Both the position numbers and the translations under genes were made by a program. Below, one piece after another: positions 18,265 to 24,849 of a DNA stretch of 64,000 nucleotides; within the stretch, counting starts at the first letter, position 1, and every line of letters begins with the position of its first letter. The stretch covers positions 4,437,501 through 4,501,500 of the forward strand of contig NZ_CP014275.1 of assembly GCF_001578105.1 (NCBI RefSeq), in the 5' to 3' direction. This stretch comes from Martelella sp. AD-3. Lineage in GTDB: Bacteria; Pseudomonadota; Alphaproteobacteria; Rhizobiales; Rhizobiaceae. The notes below the pieces were generated by a model that saw nothing but the letters and a program-made list of their open reading frames with translations, had not been told where the DNA came from and ran no database searches.

Positions 18265-18283
18265 AATGTAATAACGTTACATT
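18265..18283 (-). promoter_or_regulatory. Zur-type operator upstream of aztABCD
   Basis: AATGTAA-TAACG-TTACATT is a perfect 7-base inverted repeat with a five-base centre, matching the alphaproteobacterial Zur box pattern (ATGTNATANNRTTACAT). It lies in the only upstream gap of the operon. Confidence 0.75.
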
Positions 18284-18380
18284 TAAGGGAAGCCGATTTT
18301 GATGGCAACCACTTTTCTGCGCGCGCCTGAAAATCGTTTCGATATCCGGCCTTGAATACAGCGTCGTGATGGACCGTCAT

Positions 18381-18443
18381 GGCCCGGCGACATGGCCGGA
18401 GACTTGGCCCGGAGACTTGGCCCGGCGACTTGGCCCGGCGACT
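18381..18443. repeat. 13-base tandem repeat (about five units)
   Basis: Five near-identical units of GGCCCGGMGACTT (M is A or C) run head to tail: two of 12 bases and three of 13. They occupy the gap between the Rrf2 gene end (18487) and the Zur box (18283). No open frame explains it. Confidence 0.85.
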
Positions 18444-18486
18444 GGGCGCTGCGCCTGATCACTTCAAACTGGACGGGGTCCGAAGA

Positions 18487-18966
18487 TCAGCTCTTGGCAT
18501 GCGAGAAAGCGGCTGCCGTATTACTGTCGGCGTCCCCGTGAAGGGCGGCAAACCGGTGCTCGAAATCCTGCGCCAGGTCCTCCACCGAGATCTCGGAGAA
18601 CTGCTGCAACAGGCGGCGTTCGGCTTCCTGCATCGCAAGGTCAAGCCGCGCGTCGACGGCCTTCTCCACCAGACAGTCGGCGGGCTCCGCGCCGGGGCCG
18701 ATGTTGAACAAGGGCGGGCTGCCGATCGCCTCGTAGACATCAAGCAGCGATATTGCGCTCAAGGGGTGCGCCAGTTGCCAGCCGCCGCCATGGCCCTTTT
18801 CCGAGATCAGGATTTCCTTGTCCCTGAGGCCCGCCATCATCCGCCGCACCACGACAGGATTCGTCGAAATCATCCCGGCGATCTGATCCGACGTCGCGCG
18901 TTCGACGTGCCGGTCGAGATGGATCAGCACGTGCAGCATACGGGACAGGCGGAGGTCGCGCGGCAT
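18487..18966 (-). CDS. Rrf2-family transcriptional regulator, single cysteine
   Basis: This is a 159-residue winged-helix regulator of the Rrf2 family. It starts MPRDLRLSRMLHVLIHLDRH and has the recognition region ATSDQIAGMISTNPVVVRRM and the wing GHGGGWQLAHPLS near residue 60. There is one cysteine only, C98 in EPADCLVEKAV, so it cannot bind a cluster through three cysteines as NsrR or IscR do; thiol-based sensing is more likely. GGAG lies eight bases before the ATG. It is divergent from a thioredoxin-reductase-like gene, with a perfect palindrome in between. Confidence 0.9.
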   Translation of the reverse strand: MPRDLRLSRMLHVLIHLDRHVERATSDQIAGMISTNPVVVRRMMAGLRDKEILISEKGHGGGWQLAHPLSAISLLDVYEAIGSPPLFNIGPGAEPADCLVEKAVDARLDLAMQEAERRLLQQFSEISVEDLAQDFEHRFAALHGDADSNTAAAFSHAKS

Positions 18967-19010
18967 CAAATGGGCTCCTGACTTTCGGATGCCTCTTGTC
19001 TAGCAGTGAT

Positions 19011-19033
19011 CATGAAACAATGAAAGTTTCATG
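19011..19033. promoter_or_regulatory. Operator palindrome between Rrf2 regulator and flavoprotein genes
   Basis: CATGAAAC, a seven-base spacer and GTTTCATG form a perfect 8-base inverted repeat in the divergent promoter region, 45 bases before the regulator start and 67 before the flavoprotein start. It is the best candidate for the Rrf2 protein's own binding site. Confidence 0.6.
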
Positions 19034-19099
19034 TCTTGCTTCGGTTCGGGATTTCATGTAACTCATAAAAATACATTAAGCCAAACACAGGATCAGGCT

Positions 19100-20029
19100 A
19101 TGGATCATGATGTTCTCATTATCGGCGGCAGTTTTGCCGGAATGTCAGCCGCCATGCAGCTGGCGCGGGCGCGAAAACAGGTGTTGGTGCTGGATACCGG
19201 CATGCCCAGAAACCGGTTTGCAGCGGCGTCGCACGGGTTTCCGGGCCAGGACGGGCAAAGCCCGGCCGATATCAAGGCGTGGTTCAGCGAAGAGCTGAGC
19301 GCCTATCCGACCGTTCGTTTTCGCGACGGGGCGGCCCTTTCGGCCAAACGTGAAGGCAATGGTTTCCGCGTGTCTCTGGCCGATGGCGGCGATGTTGCCG
19401 CACGGCGGATCGTCCTCGCCTATGGCGTGCGCGACAGCCTGCCCGATCTTCCCGGTCTTGCCGAGCGCTGGGGCGCGAGCGTGCTGCATTGCCCCTATTG
19501 CCACGGCTATGAACTCAACCGGCAGCCCGTCGGGGTGCTGGCGCGCGGCGAGATGGCCCTGCATCAGGCGATGCTGCTGCCCGACTGGGGGCCGACGACG
19601 CTGTTTACGCAAGGATTGGTTCGGCTCTCACCGGATGAAACGCAATCGCTGCAAAGCCGTGGTGTGCGGATCGAGGAAACGCCGGTGGCGGAGCTCATCG
19701 GTTCCGGATCGGCGCTTGAAGCGGTTAAGCTTGAAGACGGCCGAAAGGTTGCGCTTGCCGGCCTGTTCCTCGCGCCGATTACCGCGCCTTCCAGCGACAT
19801 CGCTGCCCAACTGGGCTGCGAAATGCGAGATGGGCCGACCGGTCCTTATGTTGCCGTCGACCAAATGCAGGCGACGACGGTTGCCGGTGTCTTTGCCGCC
19901 GGCGATCTGGCAAGCCCGATGCCGAACGCAACCCTTGCGGCCGCGGCCGGTACGATGGCCGGCGGTTCTGCGCATCGCTCGCTGATCTTCGACCCCGATC
20001 TCAGACAGCACGACGGGAGGGCATCGTGA
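19100..20029 (+). CDS. Thioredoxin-reductase-like FAD/NAD(P) oxidoreductase
   Basis: This is a flavoprotein of 309 residues. The FAD dinucleotide fold DVLIIGGSFAGMSAAMQLAR is at residues 4-23. A redox-active disulfide motif CPYCHGYE sits at C131 and C134, in the thioredoxin-reductase position, and the second FAD motif VAGVFAAGDLASPMPN is near 270. The central NAD(P)-binding glycine motif is atypical (VGVLARGEMALHQAML), so the electron donor is unsure. A methyltransferase gene overlaps its stop codon. The divergent Rrf2 gene probably regulates both. The partner substrate is unknown. Confidence 0.9.
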   Translation: MDHDVLIIGGSFAGMSAAMQLARARKQVLVLDTGMPRNRFAAASHGFPGQDGQSPADIKAWFSEELSAYPTVRFRDGAALSAKREGNGFRVSLADGGDVAARRIVLAYGVRDSLPDLPGLAERWGASVLHCPYCHGYELNRQPVGVLARGEMALHQAMLLPDWGPTTLFTQGLVRLSPDETQSLQSRGVRIEETPVAELIGSGSALEAVKLEDGRKVALAGLFLAPITAPSSDIAAQLGCEMRDGPTGPYVAVDQMQATTVAGVFAAGDLASPMPNATLAAAAGTMAGGSAHRSLIFDPDLRQHDGRAS

Positions 20030-20652
20030 TGCAGGCGGCTGCACAGGGCGAATTCTGGAACGATCTCTATTCCAGGGCCTCGCCGATGTCTTCAGGGAGG
20101 CCGGGGCAGGCCCTTGCCCAGTTTGCCGGTCCGCTTGCTGCGGGCACCGCGCTGGAGCTCGGCTGCGCCAGGGGTGACGACGCCGTCTGGCTCGCCCGGC
20201 GGGGCTGGGCGGTCACCGCAGTCGATATTTCATCCGTCGCGCTTGAATATGCGGCGGACAATGCGCGCCGCGCCGGCGTGGCGGACCGCATGCGCTTCGA
20301 GGCGCACGATCTCGCCGTTTCTTTCCCCAAGGGCGCTTATGACCTGGTGACGGCGAGCTTTCTGCATTCGCCGCACGACTGGCCGCGCACTGAGGTCCTA
20401 GCGCGCGCCGCCGGTGTCGTCAGGCCGGGCGGACATCTTCTGATCGTCGAGCACGGCTCATACGCGCCATGGTCCTGGTCATCGAATGAGACGCCGCCGC
20501 CCACTGCCGAGGAAACGTTTCGCGCGATGCATCTTGCCCCGGATGACTGGCAGCGCAACTGCGTCTGCCAGATCGAGCGCGCGGCAAAGGGGCCGGAAGG
20601 TCAAACCGCGCAGGTGAAGGACAATATCATCTTCCTTCTGCGGCTCGGCTGA
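20029..20652 (+). CDS. Class I SAM-dependent methyltransferase
   Basis: This is a 207-residue methyltransferase with motif I LELGCARGDDAVWLARRGW near residue 42, the acidic loop VTAVDISSVALE, and a motif II-like segment DLVTASFLHSPHDWPR near 105. The start is ATG 20029, eight bases after GGAGG; a GTG at 20026 is also possible. It overlaps the flavoprotein stop by one base. Methyltransferases of this type next to thioredoxin-reductase-like genes are common in rhizobia. The substrate is unknown; toxic metalloid or thiol compounds are a guess only. Confidence 0.88.
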   Translation: MQAAAQGEFWNDLYSRASPMSSGRPGQALAQFAGPLAAGTALELGCARGDDAVWLARRGWAVTAVDISSVALEYAADNARRAGVADRMRFEAHDLAVSFPKGAYDLVTASFLHSPHDWPRTEVLARAAGVVRPGGHLLIVEHGSYAPWSWSSNETPPPTAEETFRAMHLAPDDWQRNCVCQIERAAKGPEGQTAQVKDNIIFLLRLG

Positions 20653-20781
20653 GCGGTGCCGTTCTGCCTATCCGGTGGTCTTGCCGCCAGATGCATCGGT
20701 CCCTTGGTAAGACGGTATCGATTGTCTATCATGACGTGGCTTCGACAAGGAAACTACGTCCATGACAAGGGGTCATGCTCA

Positions 20782-21654
20782 ATGATCGATATCCAGCCGC
20801 TCTCCATCCTGCGCGAGATTGACCGCACCGGCAGCCTGACCCAGGCGGCCGAGCAGTTGAACCTGACGCAATCGGCCGTCAGCCATGCGATCCGCCGCTT
20901 CGAGGGGCGCCATGGCGTCAAATTGTGGGAGCGTGAGGGACATAAGCTGCGCCTGACGCTTGCGGGGAACTATCTCCTTGGCCTGGCAATGCGTGTGTTG
21001 CCGCAACTCGAACATGGCGCGGCGGTTCTTGATGATTACGCGCGCGGGCGGCGCGGCGCGATCCGGGTGGGGATGGAATGCCATCCCTGCCAGGATTGGC
21101 TGATGCGGGTGGTGGACCCGTTCCTGGCGGAATGGCCGGATGTCGAGCTGGATGTGACGACGGCCTTCCAGTTCGGCGGTCTGGCAGCGCTTCTGAGCCA
21201 CGAGATCGACATTCTCGTCACCCCCGATCCTATCGAACGGGCGGGGCTCGAATACAGGCCTGTCTTCGATTACGAACTGGTTCTGGCGGTGGCCGAAAAC
21301 CACCCGCTGGTGCAAAAGCAACGGATCGAGCCGGAGGATCTGGCGGGCGAAACCCTGATCACCTATCCGGTCTCGCGTGAGAGGCTCGATATCTACACCC
21401 GCTTCCTCGTGCCCGCCCACGCCCTGCCGCGCCGTCACCGCACGGTGGAAACGACCGATCTGATGTTGCGACTGGTCGCATCCGGCCGCGCCGTCAGCGC
21501 GACCCCCGACTGGCTCCTGCGCGAAGCCAAGGGGGTGAAGGGCGTCCGGATTGGCGAGGGGATCGCAAAGTCGATTCATCTCGGCCACCGGAGTGGCGAG
21601 CGTTCCGACTATCTGGATGGCTTCATGGCGCTTGCCGAAACCGTCAGAATCTGA
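20782..21654 (+). CDS. LysR-family regulator, MetR-like
   Basis: This is a LysR-type activator of 290 residues. The N-terminal helix-turn-helix reads DRTGSLTQAAEQLNLTQSAV followed by SHAIRRFE. The effector domain from about residue 90 includes RGAIRVGMECHPCQDWLMRV, which resembles MetR, the homocysteine-responsive activator of methionine genes. AGGGG lies nine bases before the ATG. It is upstream of, and codirectional with, the MesX/MesD genes 275 bases away, so control of methionine synthesis is the likely role. LysR genes are usually divergent from their targets; this one is not. Confidence 0.87.
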   Translation: MIDIQPLSILREIDRTGSLTQAAEQLNLTQSAVSHAIRRFEGRHGVKLWEREGHKLRLTLAGNYLLGLAMRVLPQLEHGAAVLDDYARGRRGAIRVGMECHPCQDWLMRVVDPFLAEWPDVELDVTTAFQFGGLAALLSHEIDILVTPDPIERAGLEYRPVFDYELVLAVAENHPLVQKQRIEPEDLAGETLITYPVSRERLDIYTRFLVPAHALPRRHRTVETTDLMLRLVASGRAVSATPDWLLREAKGVKGVRIGEGIAKSIHLGHRSGERSDYLDGFMALAETVRI

Positions 21655-21759
21655 ATCGACCGCTGCGTTCAGGCGTGCAATCCGGACGGCTAAAAAGCAC
21701 GCAGATTTGCCGTTCATCAAGACCGGCAGCATTCACTATGAGTTTCTGTCATGTTTTCC

Positions 21760-21778
21760 TGAAATAAAATCATTTTCA
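21760..21778 (+). promoter_or_regulatory. Candidate MetR-like site upstream of mesX
   Basis: TGAAATAAAATCATTTTCA is an A/T-rich imperfect palindrome with TGAA and TTCA ends, in the 275-base gap before mesX. The classical MetR motif is TGAA-N5-TTCA, and the spacing here is 11, so this is weak. No SAM or cobalamin riboswitch could be recognised in the gap. Confidence 0.25.
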
Positions 21779-21929
21779 TTCATGGATTGGCTCTGACATA
21801 GAACAGGCATTGGCTTGTTCGTCGACACGGGAAATGCGCCGACCGGGCGGGCCTGAAACGAAGAGCAAGAAACCACGAACACGCAAGAAACGGACTCGGG
21901 CCTTGCCCCGGAAGCCAGGACAGCAGATC

Positions 21930-22910
21930 ATGATGACCAAAGATTTCACCTTCACGATCAAGAGCATTCGCTTCGACGAAGACTACACGCCGTCCGATGG
22001 CACGCGGATCACCACCAACTTCGCCAATCTTGCCAGAGGCGAGAGCCGTCGGGAGAACCTGCGCAATGCGTTGCGGATGATCGACAATCGCTGCAACAGC
22101 CTGGCGCAGTGGGACAATCCCGAGAGCGATCGCTATTCGGTCGAACTCGACATCATTTCCGTCGAACTCGATGTCGAGGGCGACGGCAACAGCTTCCCGG
22201 CCATCGAGGTGCTCAAGACGACGATCGTCGACCACGGGACGGGCGCGCGCATCGAGGGCATTGTCGGCAACAATTTCTCCTCCTATGTGCGCGACTATGA
22301 TTTCAGCGTCGTGCTTCCCGAGCACAACAAGGACCGCGCCGGCTTCAGCATTCCCGATGATTTCGGCGAACTGCACGGCAAGCTGTTCAAGGCCTTCGTC
22401 CACTCGCAGACCTACAGAGAACACTTCCGCAAGCCGCCGGTGATCTGCCTCAGCGTGTCGGACAGCAAGGTCTATCATCGAACGGCCAACCTGCATCCGG
22501 TTCTGGGCTTTGAGTACCGACCGAATGAGACATCGCTCACCGAGCAGTATTTCCGGAAAATGGGGATGGAGGTTCGCTATTTCATGCCGCCCGGCAGCGC
22601 CGCGCCCTTCGCCTTCTATTTCTTCGGCGATCTGCTTCTGGATTACACCGATCTCGAACTGATCGGCACCATCGCGACGATGGAGACATTCCAGAAGATC
22701 TATCGGCCCGAGATCTACAACGCCAATTCCGCCGCCGGCGAGCGCTACAAGCCGAACCTCGGGCATGGCGATCACTCGCTCACCCGGATCGTCTATGACC
22801 GCGTCGAGCGGACGCGTCTGGCGAGCGAGCAGGGCCGGTTTGCCGAGGAAAACTTCATCAAGCCCTACCGGGCCATTCTCAACGACTGGTCCGCGCAATA
22901 CGCACAATGA
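21930..22910 (+). CDS. mesX: MesX (DUF1852), partner of folate-independent methionine synthase
   Basis: This is a cytoplasmic DUF1852 protein of 326 residues starting MMTKDFTFTIKSIRFDEDY. Published genetic work on MesD-type methionine synthases found that MesD needs MesX and oxygen for activity; the exact reaction of MesX is not settled. The full length and conserved stretches (TRITTNFANLARGESRRENL, LHPVLGFEYRPNE) agree with the family. It precedes mesD by 14 bases. AGGA lies upstream of two successive ATG codons (21930, 21933). No cofactor-binding motif is evident to me. Confidence 0.9.
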   Translation: MMTKDFTFTIKSIRFDEDYTPSDGTRITTNFANLARGESRRENLRNALRMIDNRCNSLAQWDNPESDRYSVELDIISVELDVEGDGNSFPAIEVLKTTIVDHGTGARIEGIVGNNFSSYVRDYDFSVVLPEHNKDRAGFSIPDDFGELHGKLFKAFVHSQTYREHFRKPPVICLSVSDSKVYHRTANLHPVLGFEYRPNETSLTEQYFRKMGMEVRYFMPPGSAAPFAFYFFGDLLLDYTDLELIGTIATMETFQKIYRPEIYNANSAAGERYKPNLGHGDHSLTRIVYDRVERTRLASEQGRFAEENFIKPYRAILNDWSAQYAQ

Positions 22911-22924
22911 CAGGATTGCCGTTC

Positions 22925-23956
22925 ATGAAAAAACTGCTCCCCACGTCGACTGCCGGCAGCCTGCCCAAGCCCGCATGGATCGCAGAACCCGAAAAGCTCT
23001 GGTCCCCCTGGAAGCTTGAGGGCGCGGAACTTGCCGAGGGCAAACAGGATGCGCTGCGGCTGACGCTGGCCGAGCAACAGCGCGCCGGCATCGATATCGT
23101 CAGCGATGGTGAGCAGACCCGCCAGCACTTCGTGACGACCTTCATCGAGCATCTTGATGGCGTCGATTTCGAGAAGCGCGAGACCGTCAGGATCCGCAAT
23201 CGCTATGACGCCAGTGTCCCAACCGTCGTCGGCGCGGTGTCGCGCGAAAAACCGGTCTTTGTCGAAGACGCGAAGTTCCTCCGCAGCCTGACCGACGGTC
23301 CGATCAAATGGGCGCTGCCCGGCCCGATGACGATGATCGATACGCTTTATGACGCCCATTACCAGAGCCGTGAAAAGCTTGCCTGGGAGTTTGCCAAAAT
23401 TCTCAATCAGGAAGCGCGCGAGCTGGAAGCGGCCGGCGTGGACATCATCCAGTTCGACGAGCCCGCCTTCAACGTGTTCTTCGAGGAGGTGAATGACTGG
23501 GGCATTGCCACTCTGGAAAGGGCGATCGAAGGGCTGAAATGCGAGACCGCGGTCCATATCTGCTATGGATATGGCATCAAGGCCAATACCGACTGGAAGA
23601 AGACGCTGGGCTCTGAGTGGCGCCAGTATGAAGAAACCTTCCCAAGGCTTCAGGCCTCCAATATCGATATGGTTTCGCTGGAATGCCACAACTCACATGT
23701 GCCGATGGAGCTGATCGAGCTCATTCGCGGCAAGAAGGTGATGGTCGGCGCGATCGATGTTGCGTCCAACACCATCGAGGCGCCGGAGGAGGTCGCCGCG
23801 ACCCTGCGCAGGGCGCTTCGGTTTGTCGATGCGGACAAGCTTTACCCCTGCACCAATTGCGGCATGACGCCGCTTTCGCGCAGCGTTGCCAGAGGAAAAC
23901 TCGAGGCGCTGAGTGCCGGTGCGGCAATCGTCCGACAGGAGCTCGCGGCCGCATAA
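22925..23956 (+). CDS. mesD: MesD, folate-independent methionine synthase (MetE core-like)
   Basis: This is a 343-residue protein equal to the C-terminal catalytic barrel of MetE, without its N-terminal folate-binding half. It should methylate homocysteine to methionine using a donor other than methyl-tetrahydrofolate. The zinc ligands are present: H211 and C213 in VHICYGYG, E253 in SLECHNS and C312 in TNCGMTPL. It starts MKKLLPTSTAGSLPKPAW; an in-frame ATG at 22907 overlapping the mesX stop is less likely. The presence of mesX upstream distinguishes it from other short MetE-like proteins. Confidence 0.9.
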   Translation: MKKLLPTSTAGSLPKPAWIAEPEKLWSPWKLEGAELAEGKQDALRLTLAEQQRAGIDIVSDGEQTRQHFVTTFIEHLDGVDFEKRETVRIRNRYDASVPTVVGAVSREKPVFVEDAKFLRSLTDGPIKWALPGPMTMIDTLYDAHYQSREKLAWEFAKILNQEARELEAAGVDIIQFDEPAFNVFFEEVNDWGIATLERAIEGLKCETAVHICYGYGIKANTDWKKTLGSEWRQYEETFPRLQASNIDMVSLECHNSHVPMELIELIRGKKVMVGAIDVASNTIEAPEEVAATLRRALRFVDADKLYPCTNCGMTPLSRSVARGKLEALSAGAAIVRQELAAA

Positions 23957-24045
23957 CCGGCCCCGAAACCGGCCCGCCTTGTCATGTTATACCCGCAGGG
24001 CGGGGGCGGGTGCCGAGAGGGCATGAGAGGCTTCAACAGGAAAAG

Positions 24046-24558
24046 ATGCCGATGTCTGAAACCGCCTTTGTCGACAGGATCGACCCTCGCGACCTGCGCG
24101 ATTGCTGCGGCCGGTTTGCCACCGGCGTCACGGTCATCACCACGCGTTCAGGCGAGGGCGACCACGGCATGACGGCCAGTGCGTTCATGTCAGTCTCGCT
24201 CGATCCGCCATTGATCGCAATCTCTCTCGATCGCCGGTCGAGGATGCTGGGCAGGGTTTTGAGCGCGCGCCGTTTTGCCGTGAATATCCTGACGGAGGCG
24301 ATGCGCGCGCATGCCTTGCATTTTGCCGGGCGACCGGATGGAACATTGACGGACCTGTTCCTGGAGCACCGCCACGGGCTGCCCGTCCTGCGCGAGGCGG
24401 CAGCGGTGATCGTGGCCGACGTGGTCAAGCAGGTCGAGGCTGGCGACCATGTCCTTCTCCTCGGTCATGTCCGGCATCTGGATCGCGATCCGGACGCAGC
24501 CCCGCTTCTTTATCACGCGGGGCAGTTCGGCAGCCTTGCAGCCCACCCGGCCGGTTGA
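24046..24558 (+). CDS. Flavin reductase domain protein (FMN-binding split barrel)
   Basis: This is a 170-residue protein with the flavin reductase fold: DCCGRFATGVTVITT near residue 18, the hallmark GMTASAFMSVSLDPPLIAIS near 40, FAVNILTE near 77, and a late GxH-type LLLGHVRHL near 143. Such proteins use NAD(P)H to supply reduced flavin to oxygenases. It follows mesD by about 90 bases on the same strand. Since MesD/MesX needs oxygen, it may provide reduced flavin to MesX; this link is inference. AGGA lies five bases before the ATG. Confidence 0.88.
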   Translation: MPMSETAFVDRIDPRDLRDCCGRFATGVTVITTRSGEGDHGMTASAFMSVSLDPPLIAISLDRRSRMLGRVLSARRFAVNILTEAMRAHALHFAGRPDGTLTDLFLEHRHGLPVLREAAAVIVADVVKQVEAGDHVLLLGHVRHLDRDPDAAPLLYHAGQFGSLAAHPAG

Positions 24559-24562
24559 GCGA

Positions 24563-24838
24563 TCAGCCCGGCGCTTGTCGCGCCCGTTTCGATCTGCCGA
24601 CCCATTCATAGACATCGGCGCTTTTCTGCGCGGCCGACGAGCATGCGCAGCCGCAACCGCATCCCGCCCTGGCGCAGGCCGGCGGCTCGCCCGAGATCTG
24701 ACGCACGGAACCCTTTCGTCTCAGAACAGACATGATGTTCTCCACCGCTTCGATGTCGGTATCGAAGCGGTTGGAAAGTTCCTGGATGGACGCGCTTCCG
24801 TTCTCGGAGAGATGGAGCCTGATATCTGCGAGCAGCAT
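24563..24838 (-). CDS. feoC: FeoC-like winged-helix protein of the ferrous iron operon
   Basis: This is a 91-residue protein starting MLLADIRLHLSENGSASIQE, a FeoC-type winged helix. A cysteine cluster follows: C55, C60, C62, C64 and C66 in PPACARAGCGCGCAC, suitable for an iron-sulfur cluster. FeoC proteins bind FeoB and are proposed to sense iron or oxygen or to protect FeoB from proteolysis. It lies 11 bases downstream of feoB. The real start is the ATG at 24838; an open frame extending further upstream is the antisense of nothing useful and overlaps feoB. Confidence 0.85.
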   Translation of the reverse strand: MLLADIRLHLSENGSASIQELSNRFDTDIEAVENIMSVLRRKGSVRQISGEPPACARAGCGCGCACSSAAQKSADVYEWVGRSKRARQAPG

Positions 24839-24849
24839 GCCTGACTTCC

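Noticed and set aside
21655..21929. SAM or cobalamin riboswitch upstream of mesX
   Set aside because: No conserved SAM-II core or cobalamin box was recognisable. A covariance-model search would decide.
23957..24045. TPP or other riboswitch between mesD and the flavin reductase gene
   Set aside because: GGCGGGGGCGGGTGCCGAGAG looks structured, but the conserved thi-box strands are absent. Only small hairpins are seen.
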